A DNA stretch of 64,000 nucleotides from positions 23,325 to 87,324 of the forward strand of contig NZ_QNSE01000008.1 in the NCBI RefSeq assembly GCF_003315485.1, written 5' to 3'. The DNA comes from Marinomonas rhizomae. Lineage in GTDB: Bacteria; Pseudomonadota; Gammaproteobacteria; Pseudomonadales; Marinomonadaceae. How positions within the stretch are numbered: position 1 is the first letter of the stretch; each line of letters begins with the position of its first letter. Below are positions 37,383 through 50,704 of this stretch, piece by piece. The position numbers and the translations under genes were made by a program. The notes below the pieces were generated by a model, which was not told where the DNA came from, did no database searches, and worked only from the letters and a program-made list of their open reading frames with translations.

Positions 37383-39480
37383 GGAAAACTTATCCTCTCT
37401 TAATCAAGCTGAAGCATTTGCTTTGCTGTTTGAAAGAGGTGCAGCACGCCTCAAAGAACATGATCAAGAGTTGACTGATCGGTACATCAGAAACATGACC
37501 ATATTTTCTCAGGTCATGCCTCATATATTTGAATCTTTTCAAAATTACCAGCCCCAAAAACGCCATATTTATATGGAAAAAAGCGGTGAGCTTAATCTAT
37601 ATCGCGAAGATGTTGGCGTACCACTTTTTTCGACTGAGCCAAAGGCGCAAGCAGCGAAAAAAATTGCACGAGCATTAACTGTACCGAATAAAACCTTATT
37701 AAATTTAGAGCGTACTGAAAATCACCCGAGTCGCCATGTTCATTACAGTAACAAAATTCTTGATCAGGTTGCATTACAATCTAAAGGTCTGAAGCCACAG
37801 GAAGGTTGGCCGGAATTTGCCGGCTCCGCCATATTGTTTGGTATAGAATTTGGTTATCAACTTGAACTTCTTCTTGCTGAGCGCGAGATAAAGCACCTTT
37901 ATTTGTATGAATGCGATTTAGACTTTTTCTATTACTCACTATTTGCAATTGAGTGGCAGAGTATTTTAGAAACCTATAATCGAGATGGCCGCACGATTCA
38001 TTTCTTTTTGGGTGTCAGTCCAGAAGAGTTTACTGAAAAGTATCTACATCAATTAGAAGAAAATGGCTATTTTATGGCGCCAGAGACCTTTTTACATATC
38101 GGTTATGGTAGTCCTGAGAATGATTTGGCGATTGAGCACTTTAAGAAACAATACGCCCGCCAAGTGATGGGCTGGGGCTTCTTTGATGATGCCCTAATTG
38201 GTATTGCGCAGGGGTTGAAGTCTTTACCTAAAACCAAAGTGGCGCATTTTCAAGGCCGTGATGCGCTACCAAAATGGGTGAGTAATATTCCTGTTTTTAT
38301 TTTAGGGAATGGCCCATCGCTTGATCAAGGCATTGAATTGGTCAAAGAAGTACGCGACCAAGTGTTGTTAATTTGCTGTGGTTCAACCATTAATACCCTA
38401 AAAAAACTTGGTGTGACGCCAGACATTCACGTAGACATTGAGCGCCTGAAGCAGACGGTTGATAAATTCCAGTTTTTAGATTCAGATTATCTTGATAAAA
38501 TTTGGGCACTGTCTGTGAATGTCATGCACCCCGGTTTGTTTGATTGTTTTAAACGCTCAGGAATGGCGATGAAGCCAGGTGAAGCGATTACCTCTTTGAT
38601 GTTAAATCAAGCACGACAGCATGGGGATACTAAAGAATACGTACAGCTTAATTACTGTAACCCTGTGGTTGCCAATTTAGCCTTATCCTATGTCCATCTT
38701 TTCGGTTTTAATAATGTTTACTACCTTGGTGTCGACAATGGTTTTAAAGACAAAGGTAGTCATCACTCGGTTCATAGTGGCTATTACAAAGATGGCAAAG
38801 AGTCTGGCTTTCAGACTTTTCAAGAAGCTAAATTAGTCGAACGCGAAGGAAACTTTGGCGGTACGATTTACGCAACAGGCATTATGGACACTTCACGTGT
38901 TCAGTTGGAATCTCTTACTCGACAATTAAACAAACGTCGTAATTTTGCTAGCTTTAATTTATCTGATGGGGCAAAAATCGAAGGTGTGGCTCCTTTACGC
39001 ATTGAAGATGTGCTTATAATGGACCCTAAAATTGATCATGCCAAAGTCATCGACATTTTAGAAAATGTGTTTTTTACTGAGCCGCTAGAGTCGCTATTGG
39101 ACCAATCTGCGAATGAACTTATTTCTGTAGATGACTTTCGCAAAATTAGCCAGGCGCTGCAACAAGGTTGGGATGAAACTATCACAACACGTGAACAAGT
39201 GTGCGATTTGCTTTGGTCTCATCACCGACAGATTTATTTCTTAAAAGGGAGTGTTCATCGCCATATTTTTGACCTTTTAATTGGCTCTTTCACGTATTCC
39301 GCTTTCTTAATTGTGCAGTTTCTATTCAAGTTTGAAGACGAAGCAGAAACTGTAGCGCGTGCCCACTATTTATTTACACCTTGGTGCGAATTTCTTGAAG
39401 AAATGCCAAGCATGCTCCAGCAAGCGTCAGAGTATGTAGATCAAGGTAATGATCATCTCATCACTTTTTATAATGGTTAA
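37372..39480 (+). CDS. Maf-type motility-associated glycosyltransferase
   Basis: The 702-residue protein belongs to the 6-hydroxymethylpterin pyrophosphokinase MptE-like/DUF115 group found next to flagellin genes. FILGNGPSLDQGIEL near residue 310, CCGSTINTLKKLGVTPDIHVDIE near residue 333 and NVYYLGVDNGFKDKG near residue 446 are the nucleotide-sugar-binding core. Maf proteins transfer pseudaminic or legionaminic acid to flagellin Ser/Thr. The following gene is pseI, which fits transfer of pseudaminic acid. It overlaps the fliT-like gene and is two bases from pseI. Confidence 0.9.
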   Translation: MQNEENLSSLNQAEAFALLFERGAARLKEHDQELTDRYIRNMTIFSQVMPHIFESFQNYQPQKRHIYMEKSGELNLYREDVGVPLFSTEPKAQAAKKIARALTVPNKTLLNLERTENHPSRHVHYSNKILDQVALQSKGLKPQEGWPEFAGSAILFGIEFGYQLELLLAEREIKHLYLYECDLDFFYYSLFAIEWQSILETYNRDGRTIHFFLGVSPEEFTEKYLHQLEENGYFMAPETFLHIGYGSPENDLAIEHFKKQYARQVMGWGFFDDALIGIAQGLKSLPKTKVAHFQGRDALPKWVSNIPVFILGNGPSLDQGIELVKEVRDQVLLICCGSTINTLKKLGVTPDIHVDIERLKQTVDKFQFLDSDYLDKIWALSVNVMHPGLFDCFKRSGMAMKPGEAITSLMLNQARQHGDTKEYVQLNYCNPVVANLALSYVHLFGFNNVYYLGVDNGFKDKGSHHSVHSGYYKDGKESGFQTFQEAKLVEREGNFGGTIYATGIMDTSRVQLESLTRQLNKRRNFASFNLSDGAKIEGVAPLRIEDVLIMDPKIDHAKVIDILENVFFTEPLESLLDQSANELISVDDFRKISQALQQGWDETITTREQVCDLLWSHHRQIYFLKGSVHRHIFDLLIGSFTYSAFLIVQFLFKFEDEAETVARAHYLFTPWCEFLEEMPSMLQQASEYVDQGNDHLITFYNG

Positions 39481-39482
39481 CT

Positions 39483-40514
39483 ATGTTCGAAGCTATTTTT
39501 GAAAAAATGCCTTTTATTATTGCTGAGTTATCGGGCAACCATGACCAAAATTTTGAACTCGCCAAAGGCATGATTCATGCTGCAGCAGAAGCGGGCGTGG
39601 ACGCTATTAAGCTACAAACTTACACACCAGACACCATGACGTTAGATGTTCGTCATGGTGAATTCATGGTGTCCGAGAGCGACAGTTTATGGCGTGGTTC
39701 TAATCTTTATGATCTTTATGCTAAAGCCTCGACTCCTTGGGAGTGGCATAAGCCACTGTTTGAATTGGCAGAGTCTTTAGGCTTAGTCGCGTTTAGTTCA
39801 CCTTTCGATCTAAGTGCGGTGACTTTTTTAGAATCCATCGATGTTCCCTTATATAAAATTGCCTCTTTCGAGATGACCGATATTCCTCTGATTCAAGCGG
39901 TTGCTCGAACAGGCAAGCCGATTATCATGTCGACTGGCATGGCCAGCGAAGAGGAAATTGCCGATGCTGTGGCAACGATCCGAGCCATTGGTGATAATCC
40001 GCTAACATTGCTCAAATGTACCAGTACATACCCTTCTAAAATAGAAGACTCTAACTTGGTTACCATGGCGGACTTGGCGAAGAAAACAGGATGTCCTGTT
40101 GGTTTATCTGATCATACTCAAGGCCTAGGTGCTGCTGTAGCGGCAACTGCCTTGGGCGCTACAGTGATTGAAAAACACTTTGTGTTAGATCGCAGCGCTG
40201 GCGGTGTGGATGCTGAGTTCTCTATGGAACCAGACGAGATGAAAGCGCTCGTGGTCGCTTGTCGTGCCGCAAAAGCTGCGCTTGGCTCAGTCACTTATGG
40301 TGGTTCAGATGCCGAGCAAGCCGCGAAAAAATACCGCCGTTCTATTTATGTGGCTGCAGATTTGCCAGCTGGAACGATATTGACTGAAGAGCACCTTAAA
40401 ATCATTCGCCCGTCATTTGGTCTTGCTCCTAAGCATTGGCCTGACGTGTTGGGTAAAACATTACTGAAGGGTGCGCAAAAAGGCCAGCCACTTGTTTGGG
40501 ATATGATGGCGTGA
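39483..40514 (+). CDS. pseI: Pseudaminic acid synthase
   Basis: The 343-residue NeuB-family enzyme condenses phosphoenolpyruvate with the 6-deoxy-AltdiNAc sugar to make pseudaminic acid. FIIAELSGNHDQNFELAK at the N-terminus has the SGNH form typical of PseI. The TIM barrel contains IKLQTYTPDTMTLD, STGMASEEEI near residue 150 and GLSDHTQGLGAA. A SAF antifreeze-like domain (about residues 285-343) ends the protein. It overlaps pseG by four bases (GTGA). Confidence 0.93.
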   Translation: MFEAIFEKMPFIIAELSGNHDQNFELAKGMIHAAAEAGVDAIKLQTYTPDTMTLDVRHGEFMVSESDSLWRGSNLYDLYAKASTPWEWHKPLFELAESLGLVAFSSPFDLSAVTFLESIDVPLYKIASFEMTDIPLIQAVARTGKPIIMSTGMASEEEIADAVATIRAIGDNPLTLLKCTSTYPSKIEDSNLVTMADLAKKTGCPVGLSDHTQGLGAAVAATALGATVIEKHFVLDRSAGGVDAEFSMEPDEMKALVVACRAAKAALGSVTYGGSDAEQAAKKYRRSIYVAADLPAGTILTEEHLKIIRPSFGLAPKHWPDVLGKTLLKGAQKGQPLVWDMMA

Positions 40515-41509
40515 AACTTCTGGTGCGAGCCGATGCCTCTGTCGAGATCGGCATGGGGCATAGAGTTCGTTGCCAAGCTTTGATCCATGCTTTTATTCAA
40601 TTAGGCTGGCAATGTCAGTTTGTGGTTGACCGTCGTTATCAAGCTTTTGCTTCTCCTGACGATTGTTTTATCGGTGGCCAATCTGATAAGGAGAGCAAGA
40701 CAGAGTTTTTATCGTTAGCAAACCGAGCTGATTTGGTGATCCTGGATCACTATGGTTACACGGCTGATGATATTACTCAGCTCTATCAGCATCAAGCAAA
40801 CCTCCTAGTGTTAGACGATATGAACGATAGGGGAGAGTTCTGCGCCAAATGGCTGCTTAATCCCCTGCAGCAAGATTATTGTAAGCACATTGAATACCCG
40901 TTAACGGGAAGTAGTTATGCGTTATTGAGGTCTGTTTTTCAACAGCAAAAAAAAAGCCAAACGCCATCGCGACAATTGCTTATTACCCTAGGGGGAACCG
41001 ATCCTCAGGCTCTCACTTTGCCTATTTTAACGGCCCTATTAGCGTCAGACTTTCCCACAAAATACATTCAAGTTTTATTGGGTGCTAATGCCAAAAATGC
41101 GCATCAAGTGATTCGCTTTTGTCGTATTAATAATATCGCTTTTGAGCAAGGTTTGGCGGACGTTACGCCTTTGATGAAGCAAGCAAAAATGGCTATTTCA
41201 GCCGCTGGTGGTACTTTGTTTGAGTTAGCTTGCATGGGCGTACCAACGATTTTTGCCCAAGTGGCAGATAATCAGACTCGCTCTTTGGAGCAGCATGTTC
41301 CGCTTGATTGGTGCCGTTGTGTTCGATTTGATAATGCATCGAAAGAGGCTCGACAACAACGCATTGAGCTCTTGGTAGAAGAGGTGGCTCATCGTTGGCT
41401 AGATATTGAATGGCAACAAAATGCTAGAAAAATGGCGCGCAGCTTGGTTGATGGTGACGGTGCTAATCGTGTAGCAAAAACCATTAATTCATACTTTGCA
41501 GTGCCATGA
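40511..41509 (+). CDS. pseG: UDP-2,4-diacetamido-2,4,6-trideoxy-beta-L-altropyranose hydrolase
   Basis: The 332-residue GT-B-fold enzyme removes UDP from the altropyranose intermediate before the PseI step. The N-terminal RADASVEIGMGHRVRCQAL is diagnostic and contains the catalytic GMGHRVR. The C-terminal nucleotide-binding part has ISAAGGTLFELACMGVPT. GTG at 40511 overlaps the pseI stop; the ORF extension to 40496 lacks justification. Its last 26 bases overlap the 3' end of convergent pseF. Confidence 0.92.
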   Translation: MKLLVRADASVEIGMGHRVRCQALIHAFIQLGWQCQFVVDRRYQAFASPDDCFIGGQSDKESKTEFLSLANRADLVILDHYGYTADDITQLYQHQANLLVLDDMNDRGEFCAKWLLNPLQQDYCKHIEYPLTGSSYALLRSVFQQQKKSQTPSRQLLITLGGTDPQALTLPILTALLASDFPTKYIQVLLGANAKNAHQVIRFCRINNIAFEQGLADVTPLMKQAKMAISAAGGTLFELACMGVPTIFAQVADNQTRSLEQHVPLDWCRCVRFDNASKEARQQRIELLVEEVAHRWLDIEWQQNARKMARSLVDGDGANRVAKTINSYFAVP

Positions 41510-42200
41510 TTTGCGTTAAGCGCAGCCAGTCTTCCTCGGTGTCTAAATCTTGAACCCTATGTCTTGGTAGCAATAAAGGTTTAGACTTAGGGCCAAAAAT
41601 GTCTTCATCAAACCAGTCTTGTGTATGTGCCCAATAAAACTGCCCAGCATCGTGAATAGCTTCGACTAGGTCTTGTGAACGTTTGCCAATATGTTCAGGG
41701 AACATTGGCGCTAATTCGCCATTTTCTTGAATGTGGAGTGCTCTTTGGATCGGAAAGGCGAAGGTTGTAGCGGAAAAACAAAAGGCTGTGGATCTATCAA
41801 GTTGTGCCAAACCTTGCTGCAAATCATCGGCTGTTAGCAATGGACAAGTCGCGTAAATCAAGCAAGCTTGGTCTGGCGTTTTACCTTCATCGATTAAGCA
41901 GCGTAATGCGTGTTGCATAACAGGTGTGGTGCCCGTCATATGGTCAGCTAAGTCAGCAGGGCGAAAAAATGGCGTTTCTGCACCAAGCTGCCGTGCGATT
42001 GAAGCAATCTCCGCGTCGTCGGTAGAAACAATAATACGATCGAATAGCCCTGAACTAATCGCTGTTTCGATGGAGTAACCGATCAAGGGTTTTCCATCTA
42101 ACAAGCGGATGTTTTTTTTAGGGATACGCTGGGAGCCACCACGGGCGGGAATCACCGCCACTCTGTAAGCTGGTTTGTATGAAGAGAAATCATGGTCCAT
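41484..42200 (-). CDS. pseF: Pseudaminic acid cytidylyltransferase
   Basis: The 238-residue enzyme activates pseudaminic acid with CTP to give CMP-pseudaminic acid, the donor for Maf. VAVIPARGGSQRIPKKNIRLL near the N-terminus is the CMP-NeuNAc synthetase-type nucleotide-binding loop. DRIIVSTDDAEIASIA and IYATCPLL follow. It is third in pseB-pseC-pseF, three bases after pseC. Its 3' end overlaps pseG tail to tail by 26 bases. Confidence 0.92.
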   Translation of the reverse strand: MDHDFSSYKPAYRVAVIPARGGSQRIPKKNIRLLDGKPLIGYSIETAISSGLFDRIIVSTDDAEIASIARQLGAETPFFRPADLADHMTGTTPVMQHALRCLIDEGKTPDQACLIYATCPLLTADDLQQGLAQLDRSTAFCFSATTFAFPIQRALHIQENGELAPMFPEHIGKRSQDLVEAIHDAGQFYWAHTQDWFDEDIFGPKSKPLLLPRHRVQDLDTEEDWLRLTQIMALQSMN

Positions 42201-42203
42201 TGT

Positions 42204-44388
<2,185 letters not shown>

Positions 44389-44513
44389 TTATGATAAATG
44401 AGTGTGCAAGGCGCTGTGCCATTGTACAAAGAGCCTTTTTACTATATCGACTACTTTAGGTTAAACATTAATGAAATCAAGGAACTGCTATTGATAATGG
44501 CGGTTTAAGACGT

Positions 44514-45077
44514 TTATTTTTTCTTCCGCGATATACAATCTTTAATATGGTCATTCACCATACCTGTGGCCTGCATAAAAGCATAACAGGTCGTTGCGCC
44601 AAGAAATTTAAAGCCTCGCTTTTTTAAGTCTTTGGCGAAGTGGGTGGACAACTCGGTTGCAGCGGGTGCTTCCGTGTGATCATCTATCTGATTGTCTATA
44701 ACTTTATGATCGCTAAATGCCCAGTAATATTGGCTAAAAGAACCAAATTCTTTAGCAATTTTCAAAAATGCTTTGGCGTTGTTAATAGTTGCTTCTATTT
44801 TTGCTCTATGACGGACAATGCGCTCATCTAGTAGTAATTGCTCTACGTCGGCGTCTGTCATATTGGCGACTTTTATCGGGTCAAAATCATGGAAAAGTGT
44901 TCGATAACCTTCTCGTTTGCGTAAAATAGTAATCCAGCTTAGACCTGCTTGAGCGCTTTCTAGTACAATGCATTCAAACAATGCTTGATCATCATAAATA
45001 GGAATTCCCCACTCTGTGTCATGATAATGGATGTATTCGGGAGATCCTAAACACCAAGCGCAACGTATATTTTCCAT
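44514..45077 (-). CDS. tag: DNA-3-methyladenine glycosylase I
   Basis: The 187-residue protein has exactly the E. coli Tag length. It excises 3-methyladenine from alkylated DNA. RCAWCLGSPEYIHYHDTEWGIP at the N-terminus and LFECIVLESAQAGLSWITILRKRE near residue 40 are diagnostic. The zinc-binding cysteine and histidine pattern is present (CAWC at the start, HYH, and a late C). The start at 45077 follows GGAG; the longer ORF to 45128 is not needed. It lies upstream of pseB on the same strand with a 143-base gap. Confidence 0.95.
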   Translation of the reverse strand: MENIRCAWCLGSPEYIHYHDTEWGIPIYDDQALFECIVLESAQAGLSWITILRKREGYRTLFHDFDPIKVANMTDADVEQLLLDERIVRHRAKIEATINNAKAFLKIAKEFGSFSQYYWAFSDHKVIDNQIDDHTEAPAATELSTHFAKDLKKRGFKFLGATTCYAFMQATGMVNDHIKDCISRKKK

Positions 45078-45172
45078 TTTTAACACTCCAAATTTGTGAT
45101 CGCGGCTGACGGATTGTAAATGAATCATATCAGACCTTACTCCAAATAGTGGCCCGCTTAGGACGAGATAAT

Positions 45173-45793
45173 ATGAAGTTTAAACCAACGTATACTAAAA
45201 AAGATGTTGAAGTATTAGCCGACGAATGTCTTTACAAAGGCTTTTTCGAAATGCGTAAACTGACTTTAAAACATAAGAAATTTAACGGTGAATGGAGCCA
45301 ACCCATGACCCGAGAAATGATGGTGAGAAACGATGCTGTATGTGTACTGTTGTTCGACCCTGTTGCCGATAAAGTGTTACTAATTGAACAATTTCGTCCT
45401 GCTGTCCTGAGGAGCGAGTCACCTTGGTTATTGGAATTAGTCGCCGGCATGGTCGAGGAAGGGGAAAGTGATGAAGACGTAGTACGTCGCGAGTCTTTTG
45501 AAGAAGCTGGCGTGACAGTAAAGCGTCTTGAATATATGTTTAAGTTTGTGCCGTCGCCAGGTGGATTGGTGGAGTACTTACGTATGTATGCCGGAGAGTT
45601 CGATTCAAGCCTTGTTGATACAACGAAAGTTCACGGCTTAGATGACGAAAATGAAGACATCAAACTTCATCTTGTGACGTCTGACGACGCTATCGGTTTG
45701 CTTAAAAATGATGTCGAAAACGCCAGTACTATAATGGGTTTGCAGTGGTTTGCATTAAATAAAGACGATTTGGTAAAACGTTGGTGCGTGTAA
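45173..45793 (+). CDS. nudF: ADP-ribose pyrophosphatase (Nudix)
   Basis: The 206-residue enzyme hydrolyses ADP-ribose to AMP and ribose-5-phosphate. The Nudix box is complete: GMVEEGESDEDVVRRESFEEAG near residue 100, here given with its key residues G, E, R-E and E-E. EQFRPAVL precedes it, typical of the ADPRase subgroup. ATG 45173 has AGGA upstream. It starts a run nudF-acyltransferase-yqiB on the plus strand. Confidence 0.94.
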   Translation: MKFKPTYTKKDVEVLADECLYKGFFEMRKLTLKHKKFNGEWSQPMTREMMVRNDAVCVLLFDPVADKVLLIEQFRPAVLRSESPWLLELVAGMVEEGESDEDVVRRESFEEAGVTVKRLEYMFKFVPSPGGLVEYLRMYAGEFDSSLVDTTKVHGLDDENEDIKLHLVTSDDAIGLLKNDVENASTIMGLQWFALNKDDLVKRWCV

Positions 45794-45797
45794 ATTG

Positions 45798-46778
45798 ATG
45801 AAATCAGACATCACTGTTTATACAAATAAGAAAACCCTACTACAGCCAGTAATAGGTCTTATTTCTTTTGTCTTTATGTGCAGCAACGTGTTTTTTTGGA
45901 CCTTGCTGGTTCATCTTGTTGCGCCTCTATTATGTTTGAGAAATACCCGTTATGAAGACGTTGCAGAGCGCTGCTTTAATCGCTTGTATGATGGCTGGGT
46001 GGCTTCTTGTGAGTGGTGGTTTCAAAACCTCTTAGGAATAAGGTGGGAGCTTGATGAGACCATGAAAGCAGATTTTGAACATTGGCACCTGCTTATTGCG
46101 AATCATAGATCTTGGGTCGATGTTTTTGTGATTTTCGCACAGCTCAAAGGTCGTCGTCCCTTACCAAGAGTATTTATGAAGCAAGCTCTTATCTGGCTGC
46201 CGTTTGTTGGATCGGCAGCTTACATAATGGGGTTTCCTTTTATGAAGCGCTATACTAGAAGTCAAATTCAAAAAAAACCTAAATTGGCGGGAAAAGATTT
46301 AGCTACGACAAAACGTTCTTGTTCGCGTCTACTGAGACGCCCAAACTCTATTATGAGCTTTGTGGAAGGTACGCGTTTTACTGAAGAGAAACATCAACAA
46401 CAAGCATCGCCTTATCATTATTTGCTTAAACCAAAAGCTGGCGGAATTAGTTTTATAGTACAAACTATGCCAGAGAGAATTAAAAGTATTACTGATATCA
46501 ATGTTTTGTATGAGCAAAAGACAATAACAGGTTGGGATTTACTCTGTGGGCGTATTGGGCAAGTTAAGGTTATGGTCCGAGAAGTGGCCCTACCTGATAT
46601 CATGTTAGTGCCAGAATATCAGGCTGCCGGCAGAGATAGAGAACACTTTTTTACTTGGTTTAATCTATACTGGCACGATAAAGATATACGCATGAGTCAT
46701 CAGCTAGACACCTTTAGGCAGATGGCGCTGGATGACTTAGAGCAAGACTTTTCAAAAGGAAACACGTCGCAAGAATGA
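45798..46778 (+). CDS. PlsC-like acyltransferase (YihG type)
   Basis: The 326-residue membrane protein has an N-terminal hydrophobic segment (about residues 15-45). The acyltransferase motif I is NHRSWVDVFV (HX4D) near residue 101. Motif II includes FMKQALIWLPFVGSAAY, and motif III FVEGTRF is near residue 190. The family acylates lysophosphatidic acid, and YihG-like members act as auxiliary 1-acylglycerol-3-phosphate acyltransferases in the inner membrane. It begins right after nudF and overlaps the next gene by four bases (ATGA). Confidence 0.85.
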   Translation: MKSDITVYTNKKTLLQPVIGLISFVFMCSNVFFWTLLVHLVAPLLCLRNTRYEDVAERCFNRLYDGWVASCEWWFQNLLGIRWELDETMKADFEHWHLLIANHRSWVDVFVIFAQLKGRRPLPRVFMKQALIWLPFVGSAAYIMGFPFMKRYTRSQIQKKPKLAGKDLATTKRSCSRLLRRPNSIMSFVEGTRFTEEKHQQQASPYHYLLKPKAGGISFIVQTMPERIKSITDINVLYEQKTITGWDLLCGRIGQVKVMVREVALPDIMLVPEYQAAGRDREHFFTWFNLYWHDKDIRMSHQLDTFRQMALDDLEQDFSKGNTSQE

Positions 46779-47257
46779 CAGAGATTATGAAAACAGAGAA
46801 AACATCGAAACAATATGTACCAGACTTGGTAAGTTTGCAGCTACTTGGCGAATTGAACTATCGTCGCTTAGGTAGACTCATGCGTGGTCAAGAGGAGATG
46901 GATTCTTGGAATTTTTCTGTTCATAGTGCGGGTGATCAAGAGAGTCGATTACGTCTTACATTAGGCAAAGAAAGTCGTTTTACTTCTGATATTGCATTAG
47001 AGTTTGGCCCTGAAATGCCTCAAAAACTTCTGTTCAAGACGACACTGTCTATGACAGTGCGCTTGTATCATGATGTAGGCATTGCTGAAATTACTGATGG
47101 ACATCGACAATACAGTGGCTCATACCCTTACCCAAATGACGCTATGTTGCATCGAGATGAAAAATTTCGTTTAAATCAACAGCTGGCGGACTTACTAGAA
47201 TTGTGCTTGAAGCATGGTCATAGATTGAACAGCACCTTGTCTTTTCAGTTTGCCTGA
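46775..47257 (+). CDS. yqiB: DUF1249 family protein YqiB
   Basis: The 160-residue protein begins with YVPDLVSLQLLGELNYRRLGRLM, close to the opening of E. coli YqiB and other DUF1249 members. Its function is unknown. In E. coli the order is nudF-yqiB-cpdA-yqiA-parE. The order is kept here except that an acyltransferase gene is inserted before it and cpdA is missing after it. The start overlaps the acyltransferase stop (ATGA). Confidence 0.88.
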   Translation: MTEIMKTEKTSKQYVPDLVSLQLLGELNYRRLGRLMRGQEEMDSWNFSVHSAGDQESRLRLTLGKESRFTSDIALEFGPEMPQKLLFKTTLSMTVRLYHDVGIAEITDGHRQYSGSYPYPNDAMLHRDEKFRLNQQLADLLELCLKHGHRLNSTLSFQFA

Positions 47258-47301
47258 TCCTGATGTTAACCTTCTTAACCTAAGTAAAGGGACGAGAGCC
47301 T

Positions 47302-47883
47302 TTGACAGTTCTATTGTACATCCATGGTTTTAATAGCTCAGAGCACTCCCATAAAGCAAGGGTGTTGGTTGAGGCGGCCCAAAAGATTGGCTTGTCAGAC
47401 TCGGTTATTTCGCCACGTCTGTCCTGGCAACCAGCGAAAGCCATTAAACAACTCGAAGCCATTATTGAAGTCAATCAACCGCAAGGCATCACGCTTATTG
47501 GTAGTTCCCTTGGGGGCTTTTATGCGGCTTACTTGGCTGAAAAATATGGTTTGAAAGCCATTCTGGTGAATCCCGCAGTGCAAGCTCCGGTCTTACTAGA
47601 AGACTTTCTGGGCCCGCAACTCAACCCTTATACCAATGAAGAATACGAATTGACTCAAACACACATGATAGAGCTTAAGCAATTAGTCGTCGCTAAGCCA
47701 ACAGCGGAACTGTACTGGCTGATGATTCAAGAAGGCGATGAGGTGTTGGACTATCAAGAAGCGCTTAGGGCTTTCCCTAAAACAGCCCGACTGACTCATG
47801 AAGAAAATGGAGATCACAGTTTTACTGAGTTTGAACGATTTTCCACAGAAATTCTTCGTTTTGCTGAAATATTAACCGAGTAA
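47302..47883 (+). CDS. yqiA: YqiA-like esterase
   Basis: The 193-residue alpha/beta-hydrolase starts LLYIHGFNSSEHSHKA. The nucleophile elbow is LIGSSLGGFYAAYLA with Ser near residue 69, and the catalytic histidine candidate is in NGDHSFTEFE near residue 171. E. coli YqiA cleaves short acyl and CoA-type esters. The start codon is TTG 47302. It lies directly before parE as in E. coli. Confidence 0.9.
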   Translation: MTVLLYIHGFNSSEHSHKARVLVEAAQKIGLSDSVISPRLSWQPAKAIKQLEAIIEVNQPQGITLIGSSLGGFYAAYLAEKYGLKAILVNPAVQAPVLLEDFLGPQLNPYTNEEYELTQTHMIELKQLVVAKPTAELYWLMIQEGDEVLDYQEALRAFPKTARLTHEENGDHSFTEFERFSTEILRFAEILTE

Positions 47884-47964
47884 GCTACTGCTTTTGTTGG
47901 ACTAATTCACACTGCGTAAAACCAGTGATAGACTCTAGCCAATCTAATTTACACTCGCGTGTAA

Positions 47965-49914
<1,950 letters not shown>

Positions 49915-49988
49915 TAAATCAAGCGTTTATCACCTTGTCTAAGGTAAGCTAAAATATGTATATAGCTCAACAAAATGGAAACGAATGA

Positions 49989-50603
49989 ATGTCTGAAGAA
50001 AAAGACGATGATGTTATTAGCGAAGAAGTTCTTTACGAAAAAATAGATCACTATTTATTGACGTTTGGGACAGATCGTTCGTTGATGTGTGTATCAGAGC
50101 TAGATGGTTTTTTAACCGCGCTGGGGTGTTCTGTGCAAGAGTTAGAGCCAGATGTTTGGTTGAATGCCATTTGGGGAGCAGATGAAGATCAACCTGTTTG
50201 GGAATCAACTGAACAAGAAGACGAATTTCTAAGCCTTGTCCTTATCATGTATATGGAAACAATGAACAGCTTGTTGTTTGGAGACTTTTATCCTGTTTAT
50301 CTTGAGCAGGAAGTTGATGGCGAATACAGTATATTGGTCGAAGAGTGGTGCGTTGGCTTTGTTCGTGGCGCTAAACTGATTGGTTTGGGTATTGGCGGTG
50401 ATCGAGAGTTTTTCGACGAAGTTCTAGCTCCTGTGCGTTTATTTGGTACTGAAGCTGGCTGGAAAAAAGTTGAAGGCATGGTGGCAGAGGAAGTCACCTT
50501 CTGGCGAGAAAATTTAGAGCCATCGATATTACGATTGGTACAACATTACCACCCAGAAATACAAACCGGGACAAAAAATAAAGAAACTCGTGTACTGCAT
50601 TAA
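49989..50603 (+). CDS. UPF0149 (YecA/YgfB) family protein
   Basis: The 204-residue acidic protein has the family sequence SVSELDGFLTALGC (here CVSELDGFLTALGCSVQEL, near residue 34), EEWCVGFVRGAKLI near residue 117 and a helical layout. A C-terminal SEC-C zinc motif, common in YecA proteins, is absent. Its function is not known. It follows parE by 74 bases and ends before a strong bidirectional terminator. Confidence 0.82.
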   Translation: MSEEKDDDVISEEVLYEKIDHYLLTFGTDRSLMCVSELDGFLTALGCSVQELEPDVWLNAIWGADEDQPVWESTEQEDEFLSLVLIMYMETMNSLLFGDFYPVYLEQEVDGEYSILVEEWCVGFVRGAKLIGLGIGGDREFFDEVLAPVRLFGTEAGWKKVEGMVAEEVTFWRENLEPSILRLVQHYHPEIQTGTKNKETRVLH

Positions 50604-50639
50604 GTTTCTCAGAGCCTTTATAAAGCACTTATAAAACAA

Positions 50640-50674
50640 AAAAAACCGTGATTTTTTCTGATCACGGTTTTTTT
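50640..50674. terminator. Bidirectional terminator between the UPF0149 gene and the aminotransferase gene
   Basis: The stem AAACCGTGAT with ATCACGGTTT is extended by A- and T-runs on both sides and lies between convergent genes. Confidence 0.92.
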
Positions 50675-50704
50675 AACTTTGTTTTTAAGCAAGTGCTTTT
50701 TAAA

